Shown here: positions 24,403-36,551 of the stretch, piece after piece
Position numbering within the stretch: the first letter of the stretch is position 1
Layout: every line of letters starts with the position of its first letter
Assembly (NCBI RefSeq): GCF_031877795.1
Contig: NC_133971.1
Location: forward strand, 978,501-1,042,500
Length of the DNA: 64,000 nucleotides
Direction: 5' to 3'
From: Strix aluco
Lineage: Eukaryota; Chordata; Aves; Strigiformes; Strigidae
Translations under genes and position numbers: made by a program
The notes under the pieces: model-generated
Databases searched by the model: none
What the model was told of the DNA's origin: nothing
The model's input: only the letters and a program-made list of their open reading frames with translations

Positions 24403-24600
24403 ATGGCTGAAGCATTCGTGAAGAGCAAACTCCGGGATGACAAAGTAACCCTGTTCGTGAGGGACGGCTGCCCTTACTGCAGGAACGCCATGGAGATGCT
24501 CAAGCAGTACAACTTCAGGCCCGGGGGCCTGCAGGTGTGCGACATCACTGGAATGCAGAGCGTCCAGGAATACTTCCGACAAACAACTGGGCAGAACACG
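24403..24600 (+). CDS. GLRX: Glutaredoxin-1 copy A, exon 1
   Basis: Glutaredoxin-1 (thioltransferase) reduces protein-glutathione mixed disulfides in the cytosol using glutathione. This exon encodes residues 1-66 from an ATG followed by AEAFVKSKL, which lines up with the start of vertebrate Grx1. The redox centre CPYC is at residues 23-26, preceded by a KVTLFV beta strand; DITG and a QEYFRQTTG helix follow at about 47-64. The exon ends at a GTAAGT donor after QNT, the usual Grx1 intron position. Exon 2 is 25701-25803 and exon 3 is 27906-27913, giving 102 residues against 106 in human. Copy B on the minus strand is identical. The gene's position and strand fit conserved synteny with RHOBTB3. 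Confidence 0.93.
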
Positions 24601-25700
24601 GTAAGTCCTCGCAGCTGTGGTTCGGATCCTTTATCCCAGCTGCCCCGTAACCTGGCGAGCTGTTGCAGAGCCCGAGGCCGGGTGTCTCTCCCCACCACTT
24701 TCCATGTCAGGTCACCGCAGACGCCTCCCCCCCTTCCCACTTTTACCGATGCTCCTTGTTGCGGTGAGGGGAGCTCACAGAGAGGGGGGACCCTCCTCGG
24801 CATGGGGGTGTCCTCCTCCCGCAGTCAGACGTGCCCGTGGTTGCACAGGAGCCAGGGAGAGGCTTTCCCAGTGCTGTCTCCCACTGTCCACTTCTCCCCT
24901 TACTGTGTTCTGCTGCTCTTGCCTGTGCTCTTTGTCTTCAGCTGCTGACCTATTCCCATCGCTGTGATTTCACTTCTGCCTCCGTTTTCATTTCTGTTTA
25001 ACTTCCCTGGCTTTAGCCTGGTGCTTCTTCCCAGCTCAACAGGGATTTTCACTTCCCTCTGCGAGGAGTGGCACACACATGCCTGGGGGAGGTCTCAGAA
25101 GCTGAGGCTCAGTAATTGCTCCTGGTCTTCAGCAGAGGGTTGCTTTTCTTTTTTTTTCTTTTTTTTTTTTCTTATTAATTTGGCTCTGCATTGGCCGCTG
25201 CTTGTCTTGCAGCCTGGCAGTGATCATGAGATGGGCAGGAAAAGGGACCAGAGTAGGCAGGAAAATAGCAGATGGGCAGGGCTGTGAAGGCGGAGGGCAA
25301 AAGGCCCAAAAAAGGGCACCTGGAGAAGGGGTTGTGCCACAAACATCAGTCCGCTGTGCCAAGTGACCCTGGCAGTGCCGGTGGCCATCGGGGCCGGCAT
25401 CTTCCCATCCCCAGGGAGCACTCGAGAGGACGGGGCGCTCCTGGGCGCCCGGGGGACCTGCCACGGGCACGGCCTGCGCCGGCGGGTGGTTTCATCCTCC
25501 CGCAGCCTCTGTAAAGTGCAGAGGGTTCCCCTGCCCCCCCTTCTCCCGCAGCAGGCGGGAGGCTGGGGGCAAGAAGAGGAGGATTTTGTCAATCACGGAC
25601 TCCTTGGTGTGAAGTCTGCTCGCCAGACAAATCCTCTCGCCATGCTTTGCCGCCGGCAGCCCAGCTCTAGTGATGAACCCGCGGTGTTGTTTTCGCCCAG

Positions 25701-25803
25701 GTTTGCGTGTTCATCGGGAGACACTGCATCGGAGGACTTTTCGAACTGCAGAACTTTCGCTACAGGCTGCCCTGTATGCTGCAGCAGATCGGGGCCCTGC
25801 ACA
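25701..25803 (+). CDS. GLRX: Glutaredoxin-1 copy A, exon 2
   Basis: After a TTTCGCCCAG acceptor the frame reads VCVFIGRHCIGG and ends QQIGALH, matching the C-terminal half of Grx1. The family normally has TVPRVFIG here; this copy reads T-V-C-V-F-I-G across the junction, so the cis-proline is absent and the segment is one residue short. The GG-x-[ST]-D glutathione-binding motif is also altered, to GGLFEL (residues 77-82). The donor is CACA|GTAAGT. Either the protein has changed activity or this gene is decaying in its second half; the open frame argues that it is still translated. Confidence 0.88.
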
Positions 25804-27905
25804 GTAAGTCCAGGGCAGGTTCTGCCCAACAACAACACTTTTTCACCAGTCACGGCAAATCTGAGCACTTGTAAGAGTGGAGCGGGACTTGATAGAGCCG
25901 TGTGGTGTGTCAGGACACAACACCAGAGTGGGAATTTTGCCTGGGATCTAGACAAAATGCATCGGCTCCGCGACGTTTCTTTCTTTTTTTCTTTCTTTTT
26001 CCCCACGTCAGGACATGGAGCCTGCTGCTCTCAAACAGTCTCTGAAGTTTCAGCCTGACAGCTTCTAGACGGCTGATGGCTTTTCTTAGAGTGGAATTGA
26101 TTTTTACAACCGCCTGGACACCCTGTGGGGGCCCCACTGTCCTTTCCTGCTGGTGGGGTGTGTGGGACCCTCCGCAGGACTTTCTGTGGTGCCTGCGTGG
26201 GGGCTCGGGGAAGGCGGCAGCAGGGAGCCTCTCGCCCACAAGAGATGGAGCGGGATGAGGTTTGTGCAGGGCCCAGACGTGCTGCAGCTGCTTTCACACA
26301 GGGCAACGGCCTGCACGAGGGGAGCAGGGCAGGGAAGAGCCCTTCAGCACCCAGGCTAAGGCGGTTTAGGGCCCTGGGCTTGCAGGTGCCCCTGAAGGGG
26401 CTCCCAGGACCCAATGGCCACCAGTTAGAGCAGAACCAGACCCCAGAGCTGCCTCAGTCACCAATGGCCTGTGCTGGGTTCACACTGCCCAAAGCCCCAC
26501 CTTCAGCAAAGCCTGGGCAACCCGGAGTTTGGAAAAGAGTCATCTGCAAATTCAGTATGAAAAAAGGTCACTGTGAAACAACTGAGGCCACTGACTAGTG
26601 GCTTAAGGTAGCCCAGACACTGGCCTGCAGGCAGATGCACACGACATGGGGTGCCCCAATTCCTGGCAGAGGGGGGAGCAGACCTTGCACCACCCGAACC
26701 AGGCGATACCCACAAGTACCAGGCTCTGAGCCCAGGTTTGCTCCTTTCACGCGCTTGGCAATCGCTTCACAGCGTGATGATGGAAGGGACCAGGAGAGGA
26801 GACTCACAGGATGGGTCCGGGGGCAGGAGAGCTCCGGGGGTTCCCGTCCAACTCCGTGCTCCCAGCGGGGTCACCGACGGGACCCGAGCAGGTTGCCCAC
26901 GGCTTTATCCAGCCAGGTCTTGGAGGATATCCCAGGACATGGAGGATATTCCTCTGGTCCTCCCTGCACCGAAGGGCAGGTGCTGGAAAGGGGGCAAGGA
27001 GAGACTCGTGTGTTTTAGGAAGTCCCAAATCCTTGGCTTTTTGCAGGAAAGGAGGCAGGGCCGTCAGGGCAGGTGGCCCCATGGGCAGGAGGAGGCAGAC
27101 GGAGGGTCCTGCTCCAGAAAGTGCCTCAGGGACACTCAGACGTTGGGACGTTGTTGTCAGCACCACGTCTGAGGGGGCAGGAGCGGGAAGGGGGCGTGAG
27201 AGGGCTCTTAGGGACATCACGGAGGAAAACCCCTGTGGGAAGAGGGACAGCCCAGCTCCACGTGAAGGCGTGAGCTGCCCTAATCCAGCGCAAGGAGAGA
27301 ACGCGGGGTGCTCCTCTGCAGCACACAGCGGAGGGCAGGTACGGACGGGGCTCCGGTGCTCCCACTCATCAACGTCCCTTCAACAACCTGTTGTAGCACG
27401 TAGAGCTGTTTTGAAACTGATATTCCCCGTCATCAGAAGCCAAGAGGCAGTTAACTGTGCAAACAGACACGGGGGTGCTCGTGGGCGTGGGTGTGCACAG
27501 TCCTGCTCCTGCGTGCGCTGCACGATCAGGGGCTTGGAACCGCGTCAGCAGCTGGAGTCAGACACACAACAGCTCGTGTGGCCGAGTGCTGGAGTTCACA
27601 GAGTCAGCAGTCCTCGGTGTCTGCACCGAGTGAAGCTTACTGCTTGGGGAAGACGGTTTTCAGCCAAGATGGGTGGACTTAGGGACGTGACACGTGATGT
27701 GCGTGTGCACAGGCACCCAGCATGTGCGTTACACAGACACACAGGTGGGCTGTACGAGCGATAAAGAGACAGGCAGGTATGCGTATGTAAAAGCGCGAGT
27801 TAAAAGGTCTCCCCAGCCTGTTCCCTACCGCTGTTGTGTTAATCAAGCAGTTGCTAACGAACAGCAGAGATCCGCACCCTTGACGTCGGCTGTTTCTACT
27901 TTCAG

Positions 27906-28146
27906 GCCTGTGATGACCGTGAGCTGGGACGGCCTCGTTCTGCCGGACGCAAGTCCTGGAGCCAGCTCCTGGCACCCTCCTTCTGCGGGACCAAAGGCAC
28001 CTTCTTGGGGAATGCAGCTTCTTTTCCTCTCACTGATCAGTGCTTCCATACATTCGCATCTCTGATCCTCTCTGTAGCTCTGGAAAGAGAATGTGTCCAG
28101 CACGTGATCGGATTCAGCCCAATAAAATACACTTGCTCTGAGTGCC
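27906..28146 (+). CDS. GLRX: Glutaredoxin-1 copy A, exon 3 (last two codons, stop, 3' UTR)
   Basis: Following a CTACTTTCAG acceptor, the split codon plus CTG gives Ser-Leu and then TGA at 27911-27913, so the protein ends ...GALHSL. The remainder is 3' UTR, ending after AATAAA at 28121-28126; the exact cleavage base is estimated. The very short coding part is supported by phase: exon 2 leaves one base and this exon supplies the other two. Confidence 0.75.
28121..28126 (+). terminator. Polyadenylation signal, GLRX copy A
   Basis: An AATAAA lies about 210 bases after the predicted GLRX stop, followed by a GT-rich stretch. Its mirror serves copy B at 34126-34131. Confidence 0.75.
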
Positions 28147-29624
28147 CACGGTCACCGTTGTGGTTTTTTTCAAACACCCATTCACACGCTCACCCTAAAC
28201 GCCTCTTTTCGCCCCACAATCTTCTTGCTGCCGCCTCTCCCAGGCGGCCCTTTGGAAATTCTCAGTGTTTTCCATGGCCAGTAGAAAGTCCTGACGATGC
28301 TCTGAGCTGGAGCTGAGCCCAGGCTCCTCTCTCGTGGGTGTCCTGCAGCGCAGCCCCGCAGCCTGCGCCCGTGTCCCTGCCCCCATGACCCGTCACCTCT
28401 CGGCAGGTACATGACGACACGTCCGGGCAGCGCTTTTTTGGTGAGGATTTTGTCACAAGGCGCTGCCACCGGGGAGCCATCCAGCTTGTCACGTTTGCTG
28501 TCCCCGTCCCGAAGGCAGAGCTGCTGGGCACAGAGAGCGCCCGGGACCGCGCAGGCAGCGGGGTTACTGGCTGCAGAACACCCCACGGAGACGGGGCACG
28601 GGCCGCGGGCAGAGCTGAAGCCGACAGCGCTGTGTCGGGAAAGGGATGTGGGGGAAACGCGCAGTCGGCTGCTGCCAAGACAAACTGGGTGAGGAGCTGC
28701 TTCAAGACTGGCATGGAAGTAGCTCTGTCTCCAAAAAAAGGTTTCACGGCTGCTTCAGCTCGGGGATGAGGCAAAAACCAAACATATAAAACCCTTCTGA
28801 TTCTTCTCTCTTTTACTTCTCTCTAACTTTTTCCCCCCTCCTCTTCTTTTTTTAAACAGAAAAATTAAAAGTTTGTTTTCTTTTTTATTGTTTTCCGGTT
28901 CAGTTAAAACCTGCGGACTTAAAGTTGCTGTTTGTTTAAGGCCTGGAGCTTGTTTGGTTTTTGATAGCCAGTTTAACCCTTCGGGTCTGCTGAGCAGACA
29001 AAGGGGCCACCCTGCCAGCATGGCCCCGCAACAACCCCTGGACAAAGGCTCCCCAGGGCACGGCCCCTCTGTCCCAGGGCTAAAGCGTGAAGAGGCAGCA
29101 CGAGCCCGTCCCCGCCGCCGGCTCGGCCAGAAGCCCTGTGACCTCTTCCAGCTGGAAGATTCCCCCATGACACCAGCTGGGGCTGTGTGCTCCTTACCCT
29201 CATCAGGGTGAAAGAGCAGAAATCACAGGCTTCCTGCCACCCTTGGGAAGGAGTGGGAAAGCCAAAAGCTTCGTTCTTGGCAAGTTTAAAGTCCGTTTCC
29301 TCTTGGCAGAATGGCAAGCCCCTCGTGTGGCGAGTGCTAGAGAACTTCAGCTGACTTGTGCAATTTTCTGCAGATTGCTGGGTTTTCAGTATCTTAACCC
29401 TCTCCAAGACAAAGGGCAGGCCTTGAATATGAGAAGTTCAGTGCAGACATTTCCTAGATTGCATGACAGGCTTTTTCAAAGCTGTTCTCAAGCAGAACTC
29501 GCTGCTTCCCATCCTTTTATGCAGTTAGAACTGCCGCTGGGTGAAGAGTTTAAAATCTAATCGCAAAGTTTGGAGGTATTACCCTCCAGAAACAGTGTCA
29601 TGGGAGGCTCTTGTAGGAATTTTC

Positions 29625-32600
29625 TCATGCTTGATCACACCCTGCATGTCTGGAGGTTCGTCAGAACTGCTGCTTCAGGTTGTGTTTTACAGAATTTTGC
29701 ATGATGTGCAGTAACTATTGCTGCTGATGATGACAAGAGAAACTGCTCAATAACAGTGACAACTGCAGCCACAAATTTCTGGTTTTAGTTCTTGAAAAAC
29801 TCATACTGCTTCCCTTCTTGCTTAACGTTTTTGAAGTTATGCAGGGGTAGTTTTGTCAAAGTTAGATTCCATGCCATAAATTGAGTACTCTGGCACTGGA
29901 GGGTCTCAGTGAAGAGTTAGAATATTTGGCCTCTACAGCTCCTGATACGTCACCCTTTCCCAGGGACAGGAAAGAGCTTACCCATGCAGCCCGCTGTCTG
30001 CACTTGTATTGCAAGCTCACGTGACAGGAAAGCAGAAATAGCTAAATATAGACGTAGCTCAAAAATCCTCAGTCTTGTGCAATACTGTGATTTTACCTCC
30101 TATGAAGTATTAATGCTTCTTGTTGTGTAACAGAGTTTGGATTTGCAGTAAATGACACTGCTGGAGCACACCTCCTCCAGTGCTTGTCCTTGTTCACAGC
30201 CTAAGAACCTCACGGTTCAGTGTGGAGATGTTCTGGGCTTCACCACTTTTACACTTGAGTAGTAGTTTGCATTGATAAGGTTTACTCTAGAAACTGATGT
30301 TTCTCTCGGGTCTGGACTGAGAGGTTTATTTGGGTGCGTGACAAATGCACAAGGAGTTGCATTAAACTGTAATTGTCAAAAATTGTCAAACCATCACCAC
30401 CGTGTTTTTCCCAGTTATTCGAATAGTTTTTAAATTATTTGCTACACACGAGGCAACCAGGATATGAATCAGAATTCCTAATAGCCAGGGAGAAAAGCAC
30501 AGTGGTGAATATGGCCAATGACCATTTTTATCTTGATACACCCCACTGGCGGGTATCTGGTCTGCTGGAAGCCGACAGGTAAAATCCACACCCCGCAATC
30601 TTTCATGCCCCGTGGCCTCATTTGGTAAATGATTTCAGGGAAACAAAATCTCTCTTTTCTCATATCTTTCATGCTTCTCATCTCAAATGAGAAATTCTTA
30701 CCACAAGCCAACCAGCTTGAGTGCCAACTTCCCCTGCCACTCAAACCAGTAACTCACTGGGAAAACAGCGGTCAATGAGCTCAGCAGAAGGGGGATGACA
30801 ACTTCCAGAGGCTGTACAGTAATTTAGGAAAAGGTGCAGCAATGTACCCCAACTTGGTAGGTAAACCCAAATAGAGCTGCACTTGCCATGGGCTTCGTCA
30901 TCTTTCCAGTAAGGTAAAAATTAATTATATTAGTTTGCTAGATCTTGAAATTCATTATATGATATGGATTTTATGGTTGGATTAGATGGCATTCCTATTT
31001 AACAACCTTTTGCTCTGTGGACAAAACTGACATAAGAAATGAGGTAGAGAAGGAAAGGTGGATGGTGATTTGGAAAGAAATTCTTAAAACTCTGAGAAGT
31101 TTAGTCAACCCACAGAGCTGAAACACCACTTTAAATGTTAAATGTAGGTAGAGGATGTCACCCATGGAAGGAGACTATCATGATATGGACTGTGGAAGTG
31201 TGGATAATCATATGTCCACCCTACTGAAGGGGCATGTTCAAACACACAGTTTTAGGAACTACACAATCTTTCACATTTCCCAGGTTATTACATTTTGACT
31301 TGAAAACAAATTCTACAAAGTTCATTCCAGTTAGTCCTGTCTCAGGGCAAGGGAAGCTGTATGAAGATTGTAGTGGGATTTTTTGCCTTTTCCTCTTCAG
31401 GATTCACCACTCGGAGCATTAAGTGTCCCGCGGCACTAACACCAGGCTCTGCTAGATTCCTTCTCAGAAACAACGGTTTCTGGGCGAATTCAGTACCATA
31501 TAAACCTCACAGTTTAATACTGAGTAAGAGGATGAGATTAAATATCAGTATAAAGTGACTCTTCTTGCCTTTCTTAATTTGAGAGACAAAAGACCTGTGT
31601 GGTAACAACACTCAGCAGGTGCTCGGAGATGTGTTTGGGTTTTTTCCATGCTACCAAGTCAAAACCCATCCACCCGCAGGAACAGGATGGTTTCCCCATC
31701 TCCTCACCTCGACCTGAACCTCCCTGCGATCACCCTTCAAACCTCTAAAACTCTGAGTCACTATTGCCTCTCAGCCCCTGCTCTGCTTCTTTGCCGTCTC
31801 CTTCAGTCCTTGGACAAACCACTTTCTATAACCCTTTTCTTCCTTTTTCTCACGCTGCTGGAGGCTTTTTGCACTCTTCCCCAATTTTTGCTTCTGTATT
31901 TACTTTCCATGCTGCCTCTTGTTTCTGGTAAGTCAAACCAATTCCCAATTCCCTTTCAACTCCCTCTTCTAGTAGCAGAGGCTGACATTCAATAAATACA
32001 TCCCACTCACCTTCTTGCTTCGCTTCTCTCCATTTCGTACCGCACCACCCCGTGCCCAGAACCACCTGCCCAGTCCAACACCGACACCCCCTTTCCCCAT
32101 TTTCAAAGGGCGTCCCTGTCCCACTGACCACCCACAGAGACCAACACCGGAGCTGCCCTCAAATCTCTCCAACAGCCTGGCTGGCCCCAACCATGGGACA
32201 ACCAGCTGCTGCCAGGGAGATAAGGGGGATGCAGCAAGGCAAACCTGACAGAATTTGGGGGTTTTTGAAGGAAGAGAGTAGCACAGGTCAAAGCAATTGC
32301 TCTGGGAGCTGCACGCTATGCACACCAGCTCTAGGGAATCTTCCAGCCACAAACTTCTAATTATTCGGATTTATGTGGAGTTACTTCCAGCATGATGGGA
32401 GCCCTCTGCTACATCAGCATGCAGTAAATGCCCAAGTTTGTCCTAAGGGTTTAAACACTAAGGGTCTCCTGCCTCTTCTCCAAAGATGTTGGGCATAGCA
32501 GTCCTGTGTAATTCCTCATCATCATCTGACCTCGTTATGTCTGAGCAATACGCATCAGGAGCTGAGAAGACACAGATTAGCTGCTCTTCGCTGGATCACT

Positions 32601-32627
32601 AACAAGAACAGCAAAGCAGCTAACTAT
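29625..32627. other. Palindrome spacer, no gene recognised
   Basis: This 3003-base single-copy DNA lies between the two arms. It is AT-rich on the left and turns to CT-rich, TTCC/CCTC-type sequence around 31.8-32.2 kb. I see no exon, CR1 end or LTR. Frames of 100-127 codons at 31648-32360 lie in the CT-rich part and look like chance. Confidence 0.6.
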
Positions 32628-34105
32628 GAAAATTCCTACAAGAGCCTCCTGTGACACTGTTTCTGGAGGGTAATACCTCCAAATTTTGCGATTAGATTTT
32701 AAACTCTTCACCCAGCGGCAGTTCTAACTGCATAAAAGGATGGGAAGCAGCGAGTTCTGCTTGAGAACAGCTTTGAAAAAGCCTGTCATGCAATCTAGGA
32801 AATGTCTGCACTGAACTTCTCATATTCAAGGCCTGCCCTTTGTCTTGGAGAGGGTTAAGATACTGAAAACCCAGCAATCTGCAGAAAATTGCACAAGTCA
32901 GCTGAAGTTCTCTAGCACTCGCCACACGAGGGGCTTGCCATTCTGCCAAGAGGAAACGGACTTTAAACTTGCCAAGAACGAAGCTTTTGGCTTTCCCACT
33001 CCTTCCCAAGGGTGGCAGGAAGCCTGTGATTTCTGCTCTTTCACCCTGATGAGGGTAAGGAGCACACAGCCCCAGCTGGTGTCACGGGGGAATCTTCCAG
33101 CTGGAAGAGGTCACAGGGCTTCTGGCCGAGCTGGCGGCGGGGACGGGCTCGTGCTGCCTCATCCCGGCTTGGCCCTGGGACAGAGGGGCCGTGCCCTGGG
33201 GAGCCTTTGTCCAGGGGTTGTTGCGGGGCCATGCTGGCAGGGTGGCCCCTTTGTCTGCTCAGCAGACCCAAAGGGTTAAACTGGCTATCAAAAACCAAAC
33301 AAGCTCCAGGCCTTAAACAAACAGCAACTTTAAGTCCGCAGGTTTTAACTGAACCGGAAAACAATAAAAAAGAAAACAAACTTTTAATTTTTCTGTTTAA
33401 AAAAAGAAGAGGAGGGGGGAAAAAGTTAGAGAGAAGTAAAAGAGAGAAGAATCAGAAGGGTTTTATATGTTTGGTTTTTGCCTCATCCCCGAGCTGAAGC
33501 AGCCGTGAAACCTTTTTTTGGAGACAGAGCTACTTCCATGCCAGTCTTGAAGCAGCTCCTCACCCAGTTTGTCTTGGCAGCAGCCGACTGCGCGTTTCCC
33601 CCACATCCCTTTCCCGACACAGCGCTGTCGGCTTCAGCTCTGCCCGCGGCCCGTGCCCCGTCTCCGTGGGGTGTTCTGCAGCCAGTAACCCCGCTGCCTG
33701 CGCGGTCCCGGGCGCTCTCTGTGCCCAGCAGCTCTGCCTTCGGGACGGGGACAGCAAACGTGACAAGCTGGATGGCTCCCCGGTGGCAGCGCCTTGTGAC
33801 AAAATCCTCACCAAAAAAGCGCTGCCCGGACGTGTCGTCATGTACCTGCCGAGAGGTGACGGGTCATGGGGGCAGGGACACGGGCGCAGGCTGCGGGGCT
33901 GCGCTGCAGGACACCCACGAGAGAGGAGCCTGGGCTCAGCTCCAGCTCAGAGCATCGTCAGGACTTTCTACTGGCCATGGAAAACACTGAGAATTTCCAA
34001 AGGGCCGCCTGGGAGAGGCGGCAGCAAGAAGATTGTGGGGCGAAAAGAGGCGTTTAGGGTGAGCGTGTGAATGGGTGTTTGAAAAAAACCACAACGGTGA
34101 CCGTG

Positions 34106-34346
34106 GGCACTCAGAGCAAGTGTATTTTATTGGGCTGAATCCGATCACGTGCTGGACACATTCTCTTTCCAGAGCTACAGAGAGGATCAGAGATGCGAAT
34201 GTATGGAAGCACTGATCAGTGAGAGGAAAAGAAGCTGCATTCCCCAAGAAGGTGCCTTTGGTCCCGCAGAAGGAGGGTGCCAGGAGCTGGCTCCAGGACT
34301 TGCGTCCGGCAGAACGAGGCCGTCCCAGCTCACGGTCATCACAGGC
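34106..34346 (-). CDS. GLRX: Glutaredoxin-1 copy B, exon 3 (last two codons, stop, 3' UTR)
   Basis: Mirror of copy A exon 3: the stop codon is at 34339-34341, the acceptor is just right of 34346, and the AATAAA occupies 34126-34131 on the minus strand. The sequence is identical to copy A. Confidence 0.73.
34126..34131 (-). terminator. Polyadenylation signal, GLRX copy B
   Basis: AATAAA on the minus strand, the exact mirror of the copy A signal, about 210 bases after the stop codon. Confidence 0.73.
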
Positions 34347-36448
34347 CTGAAAGTAGAAACAGCCGACGTCAAGGGTGCGGATCTCTGCTGTTCGTTAGCA
34401 ACTGCTTGATTAACACAACAGCGGTAGGGAACAGGCTGGGGAGACCTTTTAACTCGCGCTTTTACATACGCATACCTGCCTGTCTCTTTATCGCTCGTAC
34501 AGCCCACCTGTGTGTCTGTGTAACGCACATGCTGGGTGCCTGTGCACACGCACATCACGTGTCACGTCCCTAAGTCCACCCATCTTGGCTGAAAACCGTC
34601 TTCCCCAAGCAGTAAGCTTCACTCGGTGCAGACACCGAGGACTGCTGACTCTGTGAACTCCAGCACTCGGCCACACGAGCTGTTGTGTGTCTGACTCCAG
34701 CTGCTGACGCGGTTCCAAGCCCCTGATCGTGCAGCGCACGCAGGAGCAGGACTGTGCACACCCACGCCCACGAGCACCCCCGTGTCTGTTTGCACAGTTA
34801 ACTGCCTCTTGGCTTCTGATGACGGGGAATATCAGTTTCAAAACAGCTCTACGTGCTACAACAGGTTGTTGAAGGGACGTTGATGAGTGGGAGCACCGGA
34901 GCCCCGTCCGTACCTGCCCTCCGCTGTGTGCTGCAGAGGAGCACCCCGCGTTCTCTCCTTGCGCTGGATTAGGGCAGCTCACGCCTTCACGTGGAGCTGG
35001 GCTGTCCCTCTTCCCACAGGGGTTTTCCTCCGTGATGTCCCTAAGAGCCCTCTCACGCCCCCTTCCCGCTCCTGCCCCCTCAGACGTGGTGCTGACAACA
35101 ACGTCCCAACGTCTGAGTGTCCCTGAGGCACTTTCTGGAGCAGGACCCTCCGTCTGCCTCCTCCTGCCCATGGGGCCACCTGCCCTGACGGCCCTGCCTC
35201 CTTTCCTGCAAAAAGCCAAGGATTTGGGACTTCCTAAAACACACGAGTCTCTCCTTGCCCCCTTTCCAGCACCTGCCCTTCGGTGCAGGGAGGACCAGAG
35301 GAATATCCTCCATGTCCTGGGATATCCTCCAAGACCTGGCTGGATAAAGCCGTGGGCAACCTGCTCGGGTCCCGTCGGTGACCCCGCTGGGAGCACGGAG
35401 TTGGACGGGAACCCCCGGAGCTCTCCTGCCCCCGGACCCATCCTGTGAGTCTCCTCTCCTGGTCCCTTCCATCATCACGCTGTGAAGCGATTGCCAAGCG
35501 CGTGAAAGGAGCAAACCTGGGCTCAGAGCCTGGTACTTGTGGGTATCGCCTGGTTCGGGTGGTGCAAGGTCTGCTCCCCCCTCTGCCAGGAATTGGGGCA
35601 CCCCATGTCGTGTGCATCTGCCTGCAGGCCAGTGTCTGGGCTACCTTAAGCCACTAGTCAGTGGCCTCAGTTGTTTCACAGTGACCTTTTTTCATACTGA
35701 ATTTGCAGATGACTCTTTTCCAAACTCCGGGTTGCCCAGGCTTTGCTGAAGGTGGGGCTTTGGGCAGTGTGAACCCAGCACAGGCCATTGGTGACTGAGG
35801 CAGCTCTGGGGTCTGGTTCTGCTCTAACTGGTGGCCATTGGGTCCTGGGAGCCCCTTCAGGGGCACCTGCAAGCCCAGGGCCCTAAACCGCCTTAGCCTG
35901 GGTGCTGAAGGGCTCTTCCCTGCCCTGCTCCCCTCGTGCAGGCCGTTGCCCTGTGTGAAAGCAGCTGCAGCACGTCTGGGCCCTGCACAAACCTCATCCC
36001 GCTCCATCTCTTGTGGGCGAGAGGCTCCCTGCTGCCGCCTTCCCCGAGCCCCCACGCAGGCACCACAGAAAGTCCTGCGGAGGGTCCCACACACCCCACC
36101 AGCAGGAAAGGACAGTGGGGCCCCCACAGGGTGTCCAGGCGGTTGTAAAAATCAATTCCACTCTAAGAAAAGCCATCAGCCGTCTAGAAGCTGTCAGGCT
36201 GAAACTTCAGAGACTGTTTGAGAGCAGCAGGCTCCATGTCCTGACGTGGGGAAAAAGAAAGAAAAAAAGAAAGAAACGTCGCGGAGCCGATGCATTTTGT
36301 CTAGATCCCAGGCAAAATTCCCACTCTGGTGTTGTGTCCTGACACACCACACGGCTCTATCAAGTCCCGCTCCACTCTTACAAGTGCTCAGATTTGCCGT
36401 GACTGGTGAAAAAGTGTTGTTGTTGGGCAGAACCTGCCCTGGACTTAC

Positions 36449-36551
36449 TGTGCAGGGCCCCGATCTGCTGCAGCATACAGGGCAGCCTGTAGCGAAAGTT
36501 CTGCAGTTCGAAAAGTCCTCCGATGCAGTGTCTCCCGATGAACACGCAAAC
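36449..36551 (-). CDS. GLRX: Glutaredoxin-1 copy B, exon 2
   Basis: Identical to copy A exon 2, including the missing TVP proline and the changed GG-x-[ST]-D motif. Those changes therefore came before the duplication or were spread by gene conversion. Acceptor and donor are both intact. Confidence 0.87.

Larger units (their letters stand above)
23381..29624. repeat. Left arm of large inverted repeat (palindrome)
   Basis: This 6244-base block is repeated in reverse complement at 32628-38871; for every paired base the two coordinates add up to 62252, so there is no net insertion or deletion. Both ends can be placed to the base: pairing stops outside 23381/38871 and inside 29624/32628. Homopolymers match in length (12 and 9 bases in the T-rich tract near 25150 and its mirror). 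Mismatches seen: two at the outer edge (23384, 23394) and eleven between 28982 and 29602. The arm holds a complete GLRX gene with about 1 kb of 5' and 1.5 kb of 3' flank. Confidence 0.96.

Noticed and set aside
24601-24948. Extension of the first GLRX exon to a 181-codon frame
   Set aside because: A GTAAGT donor sits exactly at the conserved intron position after QNT, and the sequence beyond has no glutaredoxin similarity. The true continuation is exon 2 at 25701.
26811-27764. 317-codon plus-strand frame in GLRX intron 2, repeated in the mirror arm
   Set aside because: Its composition is mixed and GC-rich, it has no domain, and other long frames overlap it on both strands. It appears twice only because the arm is duplicated.
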